Source: Glycomyces terrestris
GTDB lineage: Bacteria; Actinomycetota; Actinomycetes; Mycobacteriales; Micromonosporaceae
Assembly: GCF_003933745.1 (NCBI RefSeq)
Contig: NZ_RSEB01000006.1
Location: 62,001 to 126,000, forward strand
Length of the DNA: 64,000 bases
Direction of reading: 5' to 3'
Below the pieces are notes generated by a model that saw only the letters and a program-made list of their open reading frames with translations, made no database searches and had not been told where the DNA came from. Below, piece by piece: positions 25,786 to 34,053 of the stretch. The position numbers and the translations under genes were made by a program. How positions within the stretch are numbered: the first letter of the stretch is position 1; the number at the start of each line of letters is the position of its first letter.

Positions 25786-26646
25786 ATGGACAACGAACTC
25801 CGTCTCCCCGCCTCCCGCCGCGGCCTCCTGCGACTCGGCGTCGGCGCCTCCGCCGCCGTCCTCGGGGCGGGCCTCGCCTCGAACGCCGCCGCCGAGACCT
25901 CCGCCGCGGACGCGCTCCGCGCCGACCTCGAAGCGCAGCTGAAGGACCGCCTCGACGAGTACCTGGCCTCGACCGGCACGCAGATCTCGCCCTCGGTCGT
26001 CATCGAGCGCTGCGGCACGCGCCTGGAGTACAACACCGCGCAGCGGCACATCACCGCCTCGATCGTCAAGGTCGAGATCATGCTGATGCTGTTCGAGCAC
26101 TACGGCACCGTCGCGGCCATCCCGGCCGACCACCGGGCCCTGCTCGACCGCATGATCCGCGAGTCGCACAACGCCTCCACGACGACGCTCTACAACTTCC
26201 TCGGCGGCGTCAACGCCCTCGTGGCCGCCCACGCGCGCTACGGCCTCCAGAACACGACGCCGGACGCGCAGGGCCGCTGGGGCGTCGGCTGGTCCAGCGC
26301 CCCCGACCAGATGATCATCACGAGGCTCGCGCTGTACGAGGGCCTCCTCGACGACGAGCAGCTGGCGCTCTCGCGGCAGCTCATGGGCACGATCGTGCCG
26401 TCGCAGGCGTGGGGGGTCTCCGCGGCCGCCGCGGACGACGAGACCGTGTGGCTCAAGAACGGCTGGGACGTCGAGTCGCAGCTGGGCGGCCTCTGGGTCG
26501 TCAACTCCATGGGCGTCATCGGCGGCGACGGCCCCGACCCGGTCGACCTCGTCGTCCTCAGCTCCGGCGCGGTGAACGACACCGAGGGCATCCCCGTGGT
26601 CGAGGAGGTCGCCCGCATCGCGCGCGAGGTGGTCGACCAGGCGTAG
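25786..26646 (+). CDS. Exported serine hydrolase of the beta-lactamase class A fold
   Basis: A 286-residue protein with a twin-arginine-like signal (SRRGLLRLGVG). The active-site serine motif reads SIVK (SxxK) near residue 93, followed by SHN in place of SDN near 125. There is no clear KTG; KNG occurs near 225. This fits the broad class A beta-lactamase/serine-hydrolase family, but the changed third motif argues against assuming beta-lactam hydrolysis. Peptidoglycan or other amide/ester substrates are possible. Confidence 0.75.
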   Translation: MDNELRLPASRRGLLRLGVGASAAVLGAGLASNAAAETSAADALRADLEAQLKDRLDEYLASTGTQISPSVVIERCGTRLEYNTAQRHITASIVKVEIMLMLFEHYGTVAAIPADHRALLDRMIRESHNASTTTLYNFLGGVNALVAAHARYGLQNTTPDAQGRWGVGWSSAPDQMIITRLALYEGLLDDEQLALSRQLMGTIVPSQAWGVSAAAADDETVWLKNGWDVESQLGGLWVVNSMGVIGGDGPDPVDLVVLSSGAVNDTEGIPVVEEVARIAREVVDQA

Positions 26647-26651
26647 GACGG

Positions 26652-26688
26652 GGCGCAGGTACTCTCCATAGAGGAGGGTGTCTGCGCC
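26652..26688. terminator. Imperfect bidirectional hairpin
   Basis: Arms GGCGCAG and CTGCGCC with a partly paired inner stem (CTCTCC/GGAG) fill the gap between the convergent hydrolase and dehydrogenase genes. Confidence 0.5.
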
Positions 26689-26693
26689 GCGCT

Positions 26694-27596
26694 TCAGTAC
26701 CCGTGCTCGGTGGTGTTCGCCAGCGGCTCGCCCGCGTCGAGGCGGCGGATCTGGTCGCCCACCAGCGGATAGACCCGCTCGATGAAGCCCTCGACGGCGC
26801 CGCCGACGTGCGGGGTGATGAGCGCGCCCTCCAGGCCCCACAGCTCATGGTCGGCCGGGAGCGGCTCGGGCTCGGTCACGTCGAGCGCGCACCGCAGGCG
26901 CCCGGCGGCGACCTCCCGGGTGAGCGCCTCGGTGTCGACCACGCGCCCGCGGGCGGCGTTGACCAGGAGCGCGCCGTCCTTCATGCGGGCCAGGAACGCC
27001 GCGTCCACCAGTCGTTCCGTCTCCGGCGTCAGCGGCACGATGATCACCACGACGTCGGCCTTCGGCAGCAGGTCGGGCAGGTCGTCGAGGGTGTGCACGC
27101 CGGGCCGCGCGGTGCGGGCGATCTTGAGGACCTCAGTGCGGCTCGCCGCGAACCGGCGGGCCACGGACTCGCCGATCGACCCGGCGCCGACGATGAGCGC
27201 GGTCGCCCCGGTCAGCGTGGTCGTGCGCGCCGGCGCCCACTCGCGGGCCGACTGGCGCCGCGCGAACGCGTCGAACCGCCGGATCGAGGCGAGGGTCGCC
27301 GTCTGGATCCACTCGGCGGTCGCTTCGGTGTGCGCGCCCTTGTTGTCGCACAAGGCGATCCCCTCGGGCACGTGCGGCACCCACTGCTCGGCGCCGGCGC
27401 TGAGCAGCTGCACCGCCCGCAGCCCCGGCAGCTCCGCGAACACCCGCTCAGGCGGCACCCCGCCGGGCGGGACCAGCAGCTCGACGCCCGCGGGGTCCGA
27501 CGGGTACGCGCCGCCCTCGTAGATCTCGACGTCGACGCCGTCGGGCAGGGGACCGAGGTGGGCGAGCCCGTCCTCATGGGGGATCCAGACCTTCAT
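26694..27596 (-). CDS. D-isomer-specific 2-hydroxyacid dehydrogenase
   Basis: A 300-residue NAD(P)-dependent oxidoreductase. The Rossmann motif is GAGSIGESVARRF; the catalytic Arg is in NAARGRVVDTEAL, the Glu in DVTEPEPLP and the His in LITPHVGG. It would reduce 2-keto acids such as glyoxylate or hydroxypyruvate, or oxidise the matching D-hydroxy acids. No close neighbour narrows the substrate. The ATG start is followed by a typical KVWIPHEDG N-terminus. Confidence 0.88.
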   Translation of the reverse strand: MKVWIPHEDGLAHLGPLPDGVDVEIYEGGAYPSDPAGVELLVPPGGVPPERVFAELPGLRAVQLLSAGAEQWVPHVPEGIALCDNKGAHTEATAEWIQTATLASIRRFDAFARRQSAREWAPARTTTLTGATALIVGAGSIGESVARRFAASRTEVLKIARTARPGVHTLDDLPDLLPKADVVVIIVPLTPETERLVDAAFLARMKDGALLVNAARGRVVDTEALTREVAAGRLRCALDVTEPEPLPADHELWGLEGALITPHVGGAVEGFIERVYPLVGDQIRRLDAGEPLANTTEHGY

Positions 27597-27605
27597 GCGG
27601 CCATC

Positions 27606-28018
27606 CTAGAACCTGCGAAGCACCCGCCCACCCGGCCGACCGGTAAGTCCGAGGGCTGGTCACGTTCGTGCCGCCGCGCTGGAGCTGACCGCCCGCGGTC
27701 GCCGGCCGGTTCGATGGACTGGGCCCGCGAAGCGCTCGCCCCGGTCGACCGGTAGGCCCGAGGGCCGGTCACGTCGGCGCCGCCTCCCTGGAGCTGGCCG
27801 CCCGCAGTCACCGGCCCGTTCGGTGGCCTGGCCCCGCGAAGTGCTCGCCCCGCGGCCGACGGGTAAGTCCGAGGGGCGGTCACGTCCGTGCCGTCCGCCG
27901 GGAGCTGATTGCCCGCGGCCGCCGGGCGGTTCGGTCCGTGCCGTCGCCCTGGAGCTGACCGCCCGCGGCCGCCGGCCCGTTCGGTAGCCTGGACCCGAAC
28001 GGGCGGAAGGGGAACGCA
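27606..28018. repeat. Diverged ~110-bp tandem repeats upstream of the arginase-like gene
   Basis: Three units marked by GCGAAG at 27615, 27727 and 27836 (112 and 109 bp apart), and a partial fourth, cover the whole gap. Each carries a GGTCACGT…GTGCCG segment that resembles the start of the arginase-like gene and a GCCCGTTCGG…CCTGG segment matching its upstream region at 27975. The array therefore looks like repeated copying of that gene's promoter and start. No gene is seen in it. Confidence 0.75.
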
Positions 28019-28750
28019 GTGGTCACGGTCGTCGAAGTGCCGGAATGGCGCGGGTCCGGGTCGCCCGAGGCGCGCCGGCTCGCCGAAGGCGCCACTCGCC
28101 TCGCCGCGATGGTCCCCGCCGACCGCCGCCTCCGCGTCGAACCCGGCGCGACCCTCGCCGACACGGCCGCGGCCGTGCGCGACGCCCTGCCCGCGGACGA
28201 CTTCACCTGCGTCGTCGGCGGCGACTGCGGGATCGAACTCGCCCCGGTCCAGGCCGCCCTCGAACGCCACGGCGACCGCCTCGCCGTCGTCTGGTTCGAC
28301 GCCCACCCCGACATGAACACCCCTGAGACCTCGCCCTCCGGCGCGTTCCACGGCATGATCCTCCGTGCGCTGCAAGGCGAAGGCCCCGCGGGCCTCACCG
28401 CCGCGCCCGCGCTGCGCCCCGCGCAGGTCGCGCTCGCCGGCGCCCGCTCGATCGACCCCGGCGAAGCCGAGCACATCGCCCGCCACGGCATCGGCGGACC
28501 GGAGACCGTGCCCGCCGACGCGGTCGTGTACGTCCACGTCGACCTCGACGTCCTCGACGGCATCGCCTCGGTCTGCTACCCCGAGCCCGGCGGCCTCGGC
28601 GAGCAGGAGCTCCTCGACGCCGTCGCCGCGCTCGCGGCCGCGCACGAGATCGCCGGGATCGGCATCACCGAGTACGCCCCCGCCGACCCCGCCGACGAGG
28701 CGATGCTGCGCCGCCTCGTCCCCGCGCTCGTGCGCGCCTGCGCCGGCTGA
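28019..28750 (+). CDS. Arginase/agmatinase-family hydrolase
   Basis: A 243-residue ureohydrolase-fold protein. Metal-site motifs are VVGGDCGIEL, WFDAHPDMN, SGAFHG and HVDLDVLD. The first ligand, normally His in GGDH, is Cys here, a variant seen in some actinobacterial relatives. The protein is shorter than usual arginases (about 300). The start is a GTG with GAAGGGG upstream. Substrate (arginine, agmatine, formiminoglutamate or another guanidino compound) cannot be called. Confidence 0.8.
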   Translation: MVTVVEVPEWRGSGSPEARRLAEGATRLAAMVPADRRLRVEPGATLADTAAAVRDALPADDFTCVVGGDCGIELAPVQAALERHGDRLAVVWFDAHPDMNTPETSPSGAFHGMILRALQGEGPAGLTAAPALRPAQVALAGARSIDPGEAEHIARHGIGGPETVPADAVVYVHVDLDVLDGIASVCYPEPGGLGEQELLDAVAALAAAHEIAGIGITEYAPADPADEAMLRRLVPALVRACAG

Positions 28751-28751
28751 G

Positions 28752-30254
28752 TCAGCAGGTGTCGTTGCCCGTGTAGACGTACGAGAGCGTGATCGGCGCG
28801 TCCTCGCTCTGCTGCGAGCCGCCGTCGGGCGACTGGGCGGTCACGTCGCAGTTCTTCGGCCCCGACCCCTGCTCGCGCGGGATGCCCGAGACCGACACGT
28901 TCGTGAACCCGGCCTCCGCCAGCATCGCCTTCGCGTCTGCGAGCGACTCGCCGACCACGTCGGGGACGGCCGCGGTCGTCGCCACCGGCGTCGCCGAGTG
29001 CGTCGGCACGTCGCCCGCCGGGGTGGCCGACGCCTCGGGCGACGGCGAGGCCGCCTCGCTCGACTCCTCGGCGGGCTCGGCCGAGCCCGCGACGGCGGGC
29101 TCGTCGCTCGCGTCCGGTTCGGCCGCTTCGGAAGTCGCCTCCGCCACCTCCGACGCGCCGGCCCCGCCGGGCAGGGTCGGGGTCTCGGCCGCGGCGTCGA
29201 CGTCCCGCACGTCCGGCTCGTCCCGGTTGAGCAGCGCGACGCCGGCGAACGACAGCACCGCGAGGACCACGACCATCATCGTCACGAGCACTTCGGGACT
29301 CGGCCGCATCCGGGGGACCAGCGGCGCGGACGCGTCCTCGGCCGCCTCGCCGGTGTCGAGCCGCGCGAGGCCCGCCAGCGCCGCGCCCTCGGCGATCACC
29401 AGCTCCGGCAAGTCGGGCAGCACCGGGACGACCCCGAAGTGGTGCCCCACGGCGGCGACGATGAGCGGCGTCCGGCTCGCCCCGCCCACCAGGAGCAGCG
29501 CCGCGATATGCGCGGCCTCGATCCCCGAGTCGCGCATGGCGTCCTCGATGAGGCTGACCGTGCGCAGCGCCGCCGGGGTCAGGCACTGGTCGGCGTCCTC
29601 GCGCGTCAGCCGCAGCTCCCGGTCGAGCCCGGGGAGCCCCACGGTCGCCGACGGATGGTCGGACAGGCGCTCGCGCGCCCGCCGCACCTCGTCGAGCACG
29701 CCCGCCCGCAGCGCGGTCTCGGCCGGGTTCTGCACCCGCGCAAGGTATTCCGGGTCGGTGCGCCGCAGCCGCTCGGCGAGGTGGTCGAGCAGCAGCCGGT
29801 CGAAGGCGCGCCCGCCGATGTCGTCGTCGGTCTTCGCCGACTCCACCTGGTACCGCTCGCCCTCGCGACGCACCACGGCCACATGGCAGGAGGCGGCCCC
29901 GATGTTGCAGACCACCAGCGGCGCACCGGCTTCGAGCCCGCACCCTTGCAGGGCCGCGTAGTGCCGGGCCGCCGCCTCCGGCTCGGACACCAGGAACGCG
30001 GCGTCGAACCCGGCGTTCGCCGCCGCCTCGGCGTGCGCGCGCCGCCGCGTCGGACTCCACGTGGCGGGAACGGCGAGACCGATGACCGCGGACGAGTCCG
30101 CCGACACCGGTCTGTTTCCATCGTGGACGAGATCAGTCGGCCCCTGGCTCACTTCCCGGGGCTCGGATGGGCCGCCTTCACGACGGGTGGACACGGTCGT
30201 GGTCGCGGAGCCGAGGTCGACGCCGACGGCGACCGCTCGCGGGGAGGGATGCAT
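28752..30254 (-). CDS. Hsp70-like ATPase with transmembrane helix and PASTA domain
   Basis: A 500-residue protein. Residues 1-295 are an actin/Hsp70 ATPase fold (VGVDLGSATTTVS phosphate loop, AVPATWSPTRRR, ALLLVGGASRTPLI). One membrane helix lies near 323-343 (VLVTMMVVVLAVLSFAGVALL region). An acidic Ser/Glu/Ala linker follows, then a C-terminal PASTA domain (VPDVVGESLADAKAMLAEAG) near 430-500. No Hsp70 peptide-binding domain is present. PASTA domains bind peptidoglycan, so a cell-wall-sensing membrane ATPase is plausible. It converges on the arginase-like gene with one base between stops. Confidence 0.85.
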   Translation of the reverse strand: MHPSPRAVAVGVDLGSATTTVSTRREGGPSEPREVSQGPTDLVHDGNRPVSADSSAVIGLAVPATWSPTRRRAHAEAAANAGFDAAFLVSEPEAAARHYAALQGCGLEAGAPLVVCNIGAASCHVAVVRREGERYQVESAKTDDDIGGRAFDRLLLDHLAERLRRTDPEYLARVQNPAETALRAGVLDEVRRARERLSDHPSATVGLPGLDRELRLTREDADQCLTPAALRTVSLIEDAMRDSGIEAAHIAALLLVGGASRTPLIVAAVGHHFGVVPVLPDLPELVIAEGAALAGLARLDTGEAAEDASAPLVPRMRPSPEVLVTMMVVVLAVLSFAGVALLNRDEPDVRDVDAAAETPTLPGGAGASEVAEATSEAAEPDASDEPAVAGSAEPAEESSEAASPSPEASATPAGDVPTHSATPVATTAAVPDVVGESLADAKAMLAEAGFTNVSVSGIPREQGSGPKNCDVTAQSPDGGSQQSEDAPITLSYVYTGNDTC

Positions 30255-30383
30255 GACCGCGAGTCTATGGCGTGAATACGAAGCGGTTCAAGGAATCTGA
30301 GAATCCGACGCCGAAGATCCGGCCGCATCCGGCCCGCCCGCCACTCCCGCCACACCCGCCCGAAAAGACCCGTTTCGGCGAAG

Positions 30384-30408
30384 CCTTGACATTGACACAG
30401 TGACAAGG
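30384..30408 (+). promoter_or_regulatory. MerR-type promoter/operator
   Basis: An imperfect dyad with arms CCTTGAC and GACAAGG overlaps a TTGACA -35 element, the layout of MerR-family promoters with over-long spacers. It is 29 bases before the HEAT-repeat gene, whose operon partner is a MerR regulator, so autoregulation is likely. Confidence 0.6.
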
Positions 30409-30436
30409 TGTTTCCTTGGTCCCGGAGGTGCTTCAC

Positions 30437-31111
30437 ATGACCACGGCACACACGGACCCGCAGCTCACCGCTCTCACCGCGGCGCTGCGCGCCCCGAAGT
30501 CGTCCACGCGGCTCAAGGCCGCCCTCGCGGCCGGGACCGACCCCGAACCGGGCGTCGTCGACGAACTCATCGCCCGGTGCGCGACCGAGCCCGACTTCTA
30601 CGTGCGCGACATGCTCACCTGGGCGCTCACCCGCTTCCCCGCCGAGACCACGGTGCCGAAGCTGCTCGACCAGCTCGCCTCACCGCACGACCAGGCCCGC
30701 AGCCAGGCCCTGCACACCCTGTCCAAGATCGGGGACCCGGCCGCCTGGCCCGCCGTCACGCGCGACCTCCTGCGCGACCCGAACGACGAGGTCGCCCGCG
30801 CCGCCTGGCGCGCCGCCGCCGCCCTCGTCCCCGACGGGCAGGAACGCGCCCTCGCCGCCGAACTGGCCGCCCAGTTCGGCCGCGGCGACCGCGACGTGAA
30901 GGCCAGCCTCAGCCGCGTGCTCGTCGCCCTCGGCGAAGCCGCCGAACCCGCGATCCGCGACGCCATGGGCAGCGGCGACCCGCTCGTCGCCGCCCACGCG
31001 GCCGCCACCGAACGGCTCCTGCGCGACCCTGACGCCGCGTTCGAGCTCCACATCGACGCCGCCAAGCGCGCCTTCGCCCTCGGCGGGAAGGAACCCGATG
31101 CTCATCGGTGA
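30437..31111 (+). CDS. HEAT-repeat protein
   Basis: A 224-residue soluble all-helical protein made of HEAT-like repeats (VPKLLDQLASPHDQARSQALHTLSKIG, TRDLLRDPNDEVARAAWRA and later ones). The ATG at 30437 has CGGAGG eight bases upstream. It overlaps the MerR-HEAT gene by 14 bases and its repeats resemble those of that protein. A protein-protein interaction role together with the regulator is inferred. Confidence 0.8.
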   Translation: MTTAHTDPQLTALTAALRAPKSSTRLKAALAAGTDPEPGVVDELIARCATEPDFYVRDMLTWALTRFPAETTVPKLLDQLASPHDQARSQALHTLSKIGDPAAWPAVTRDLLRDPNDEVARAAWRAAAALVPDGQERALAAELAAQFGRGDRDVKASLSRVLVALGEAAEPAIRDAMGSGDPLVAAHAAATERLLRDPDAAFELHIDAAKRAFALGGKEPDAHR

Positions 31112-32102
31112 GGTCGCGCGCCGCTCCGGCGTCAGCACCAGGATGCTCAGGCACTACGACACCCTCGGACTGGTGCGGCCCACCGGCCGCACCGTCGGGG
31201 GCTACCGCGAATACTCCGACGAGGACATCCGCCGGATCTTCCACGTCGAGAGCCTGCGCACCCTGGGGCTGTCGCTGCGCCAGATCGGCCGCGTCCTCGA
31301 CGACCCCGAGTTCGCGCCCGCCGCGCTCATCGGCGACCTCATCGCCGCCGCCGAGCGCCGCCTCGACCGCGAACGCGAACTCCTCAAGCGCCTCAAGGCC
31401 GTCGACGCCACCGACCCGACCGGCTGGGAGGACGTGCTGCGCATCGTCGAACTCCTCCACGGCCTCGCCTCGCCCGACGCCGCCCGCCGCCAGCAGGCCG
31501 TCCTCGCCCCCGCCGCCGAAGTCCCCGGACCGACGCTGGCCGAGGCGGTCCTCGCCGAATCCGACCTCAACGTCGCCGGCGCCCTGCGCTGGGCCCTCGC
31601 CCGCTCCGACCACGACGCCGCCGCGAGCCTCGCCCCCGGCCTCGCCTCCACCGACGTCGCCGTCCGCCGCCGCGCCGTGCTCGCCCTCGCCGAGATCCCC
31701 GGCGACGACGCCACCGCGGCGCTCACCGGCGCCCTCACCGACCCCGACGCCGCCGTCAGCAGACACGCCGCCCTCACCCTCGGCTCCCGCGGCGAACCCG
31801 GAGCGGTGCCCGTCCTCGTGCGCATGGTCGTCGAAGGCGCGAACGACGTGGAGGCCGCCGAAGTGCTCGGCGCGCTGGCCGCCGATCCCGTTCAGGCCCA
31901 ACGCATTGAGGAGGCTCTGACCGGCGGGCTCGAATCGTCCGACGCGAAGGTCGAGGTCCGAATGCGCCTCGTCCAGGCCCTCGCCGAACTCCCACCCGCC
32001 CTCGCCGCACGACTCCTCCGCCAGGCAGCGAACGACCCCGACCCGACCGTCGCCCGTACGGCGAGGGCCCTTGCGGATCTGCTCAATCCGCCGGGCGCGT
32101 GA
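31098..32102 (+). CDS. MerR-family regulator with HEAT-repeat C-terminus
   Basis: A 334-residue protein. Residues 1-110 are a MerR winged helix and dimer coil (IGEVARRSGVSTRMLRHYD, GYREYSDEDIRRI, SLRQIGRVLDD). Residues about 140-330 are HEAT repeats instead of a small-molecule domain. The HEAT half may bind a protein partner, possibly the co-encoded HEAT protein. It probably controls its own operon through the dyad at 30384. Its last 55 bp have been copied downstream. Confidence 0.88.
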   Translation: MLIGEVARRSGVSTRMLRHYDTLGLVRPTGRTVGGYREYSDEDIRRIFHVESLRTLGLSLRQIGRVLDDPEFAPAALIGDLIAAAERRLDRERELLKRLKAVDATDPTGWEDVLRIVELLHGLASPDAARRQQAVLAPAAEVPGPTLAEAVLAESDLNVAGALRWALARSDHDAAASLAPGLASTDVAVRRRAVLALAEIPGDDATAALTGALTDPDAAVSRHAALTLGSRGEPGAVPVLVRMVVEGANDVEAAEVLGALAADPVQAQRIEEALTGGLESSDAKVEVRMRLVQALAELPPALAARLLRQAANDPDPTVARTARALADLLNPPGA

Positions 32103-32340
32103 GCCGAGCGTGGCCTGTAGGGCGAGGGTCGTCGCGTCGCGTGTAGAGCGATGGCCCTGGCGGACTTGCTTGACCCGCCCGGTGCGTGAGCCGAGCGTCG
32201 CCTTCAGGGCGATGGCCCTCGCGCTCCTGCTCGATCCTCCGTGCGTCGCCCGTGCGGCGATGGCCGTCGCGGACCTGCTTGGCCCGCCCGGCGTGTGAGT
32301 CGAGTGCCGCCCGTGCGGCGATGGCCCCCGTGTCGCCGAC
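32049..32340 (+). repeat. Diverged tandem copies of the 3' end of the MerR-HEAT gene
   Basis: The true gene end (encoding ARTARALADLLNPPGA and TGA) is followed by about five decayed copies of 50-60 bp. The best are at about 32146-32189 and 32244-32298, which still encode '(M)ALADLLDPPGA-stop' or 'MAVADLLGPPGV-stop'. The recurring CGGCGATGGCC and GTGAGCCGAGCGT segments mark the units. The region between 32103 and 32349 holds no gene of its own. Confidence 0.8.
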
Positions 32341-32349
32341 CGGGTCGGG

Positions 32350-32964
32350 TCACTCTTCCAGCGCGTCCAGTGCCGACAGGCCGACTACGGCCGCGCGGCG
32401 CATCGCCGCGGTCGTCTCGGCCGCCGAGTCGCCGTCCTGGAGACTTGCGATGGCTGCCGCGCTCACGGCGCCCACCACCGCGCCCACGATGCTCGGCGCC
32501 GTCGTGCGGTCGAGCACCTCTGGGTACGCCTCGCGCAGCGCCTCCGCGATGCGCGCCTGCGCGTTGAACGCCGCGTGCAGGATCCGCGCCTGCACCGTGG
32601 GGGAGTCGGCGATCAGGCGGGCGCGCAGCGCCGCCATCCCGCTCGGGAGGTCGCGGGCCGCCGTGTCGTCGATCATCGCCGTCAGCGACCTGGCGAGGAC
32701 CTCCCGCAGCGGCGCCCCCGGCTCGCGCTCCTCGATCACCCGCAGCGCCAGGTCGAGCCGGGCCCGGCCGTCGCTGATGAGCACGTCCTCCTTGGTCGGG
32801 AAGTGCAGGAAGAACGTCCGCTTGCTGACGTCGGCCGCCTCGGCGATGTCGGCCACGCCGGTCGCCTCGTAACCGCGCTCGGCGAACAGCCGCGCGGCCG
32901 TCTCGATCAAGGTCCGCCTGGTCTGCTGTTTCTTGCGCTCGCGGCGCCCCGTCTCCTCCGGCAC
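32350..32964 (-). CDS. TetR-family transcriptional regulator
   Basis: A 204-residue repressor with the TetR helix-turn-helix at residues 12-58 (RRTLIETAARLFAERGYEATGVADIAEAA, VSKRTFFLHFPTKEDVL). The GTG at 32964 gives the usual N-terminus; a TTG at 32994 would add ten residues. It is divergent from the SDR gene at 33070, with an inverted repeat between them, so it likely represses that gene and itself. Ligand unknown. Confidence 0.87.
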   Translation of the reverse strand: MPEETGRRERKKQQTRRTLIETAARLFAERGYEATGVADIAEAADVSKRTFFLHFPTKEDVLISDGRARLDLALRVIEEREPGAPLREVLARSLTAMIDDTAARDLPSGMAALRARLIADSPTVQARILHAAFNAQARIAEALREAYPEVLDRTTAPSIVGAVVGAVSAAAIASLQDGDSAAETTAAMRRAAVVGLSALDALEE

Positions 32965-32991
32965 CCGGTCAGCATAGTGCAGCCTGGATAT

Positions 32992-33027
32992 CAATGCACC
33001 CGGTATACTTATTTACCAAGTGCATTG
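32992..33027. promoter_or_regulatory. Inverted repeat between TetR and SDR genes
   Basis: Perfect 8-base arms CAATGCAC and GTGCATTG flank a 20-base A/T-rich core containing TATACT, a candidate -10. Placement between the divergent genes suits a TetR operator overlapping both promoters. Confidence 0.5.
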
Positions 33028-33069
33028 TTATCCTCGTTTCACCTCCAACGACAAGACAGGAGACCAGCG

Positions 33070-34047
33070 ATGAACGACCTCCAGGGCCGCACGGTCCTCG
33101 TCACCGGCGCCGGCCGGGGCATCGGCCGCGCCGAAGCCCTCCACCTCGCCTCCCTCGGCGCGAACGTGGTCGTCAACGACCCCGGCGTGGACATCGACGG
33201 CGACGGCGGCGACGCGCGCGTGGCCGAAGCCGTCGCCGCGGAGATCCGCGACCGCGGCGGCCGCGCCGTCGCCGACACCGGCAGCGTCACCGACTGGGCC
33301 GCCGCCGAGCGCATGGTCGCGCTGGCCGTCGCCGAGTTCGGCGACCTCCACGCCGTCGTCAACAACGCCGCCACGGAGGTCAACAAGGGACTCGAACGCC
33401 TCACCGAGGCCGAGTTCGACGGCGTCGTGGCCGTGAAGCTCAAGGGCGCCTTCGCGGTCAGTCACTGGGCCGCCGTCCACTGGCGCCGCCGCCACGACGC
33501 CGGCGACCGGACCGACCGCGCGATCGTGAACACCGCCTCCGGCTCCGGGCTCTACAACCCGCTGCCGACCCAGTCGAACTACGCCGCGGCCAACGCCGCC
33601 GTCGCCGCCATGACCACCGTGCACGCCCTCGAACTGGGCCGCCTGGGCGCGCGCGTCAACTGCGTCGTCCCCTCGATGATCCGCACCCGCCTCACCCTCG
33701 GCGTCCCCGGCATGGACGACGCCCCGCCCGCCGACGGCCCCGACGCGAAGGACCCGGCCGTCGTCGCCCCGCTCGTGTCCTACCTGGTCGGTCCACACTG
33801 CACGCTCACCGGGCAGGTCCTGTCCGTGCGGGGCGGGGCGATCACCGCGCTGCGCGGCTGGGAGCTCGGCGAGGGGATCGAGCGGGACGGCGCCGACTGG
33901 ACCCAGGCGGACCTGGCGGCGCGGCTCGGGGCCCTGCCGTGGCAGGACCCCTTCGACCGTCTCGCCGCCTCGCTCGGCGCCGCCCTCGGAACCCAAGGGC
34001 GGCAAGCACTCGAAGCGATGATCAGCGCCCAGCTCGACCGGGCCTGA
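33070..34047 (+). CDS. Short-chain dehydrogenase/reductase
   Basis: A 325-residue SDR. Motifs: VLVTGAGRGIGRAEALHLA (cofactor), NNAA, the catalytic Ser in NTASGSG and YAAANAAVAAM with the YxxxN variant in place of YxxxK. The loss of the catalytic Lys is worth noting. Length and the extra C-terminal part resemble the 3-hydroxyacyl-CoA dehydrogenase-like SDRs. ACAGGAGACC precedes the ATG. It converges with the MFS gene, six bases between stops. Confidence 0.85.
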   Translation: MNDLQGRTVLVTGAGRGIGRAEALHLASLGANVVVNDPGVDIDGDGGDARVAEAVAAEIRDRGGRAVADTGSVTDWAAAERMVALAVAEFGDLHAVVNNAATEVNKGLERLTEAEFDGVVAVKLKGAFAVSHWAAVHWRRRHDAGDRTDRAIVNTASGSGLYNPLPTQSNYAAANAAVAAMTTVHALELGRLGARVNCVVPSMIRTRLTLGVPGMDDAPPADGPDAKDPAVVAPLVSYLVGPHCTLTGQVLSVRGGAITALRGWELGEGIERDGADWTQADLAARLGALPWQDPFDRLAASLGAALGTQGRQALEAMISAQLDRA

Positions 34048-34053
34048 CCTCCG

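Noticed and set aside
25786-26646. Antibiotic-resistance beta-lactamase
   Set aside because: SHN and KNG replace SDN and KTG, and the context gives no support, so only the hydrolase fold is claimed.
27606-28018. CRISPR array
   Set aside because: The repeats are about 110 bp, diverged and without unique spacers; no cas genes are present. The same holds for all other arrays in the window.
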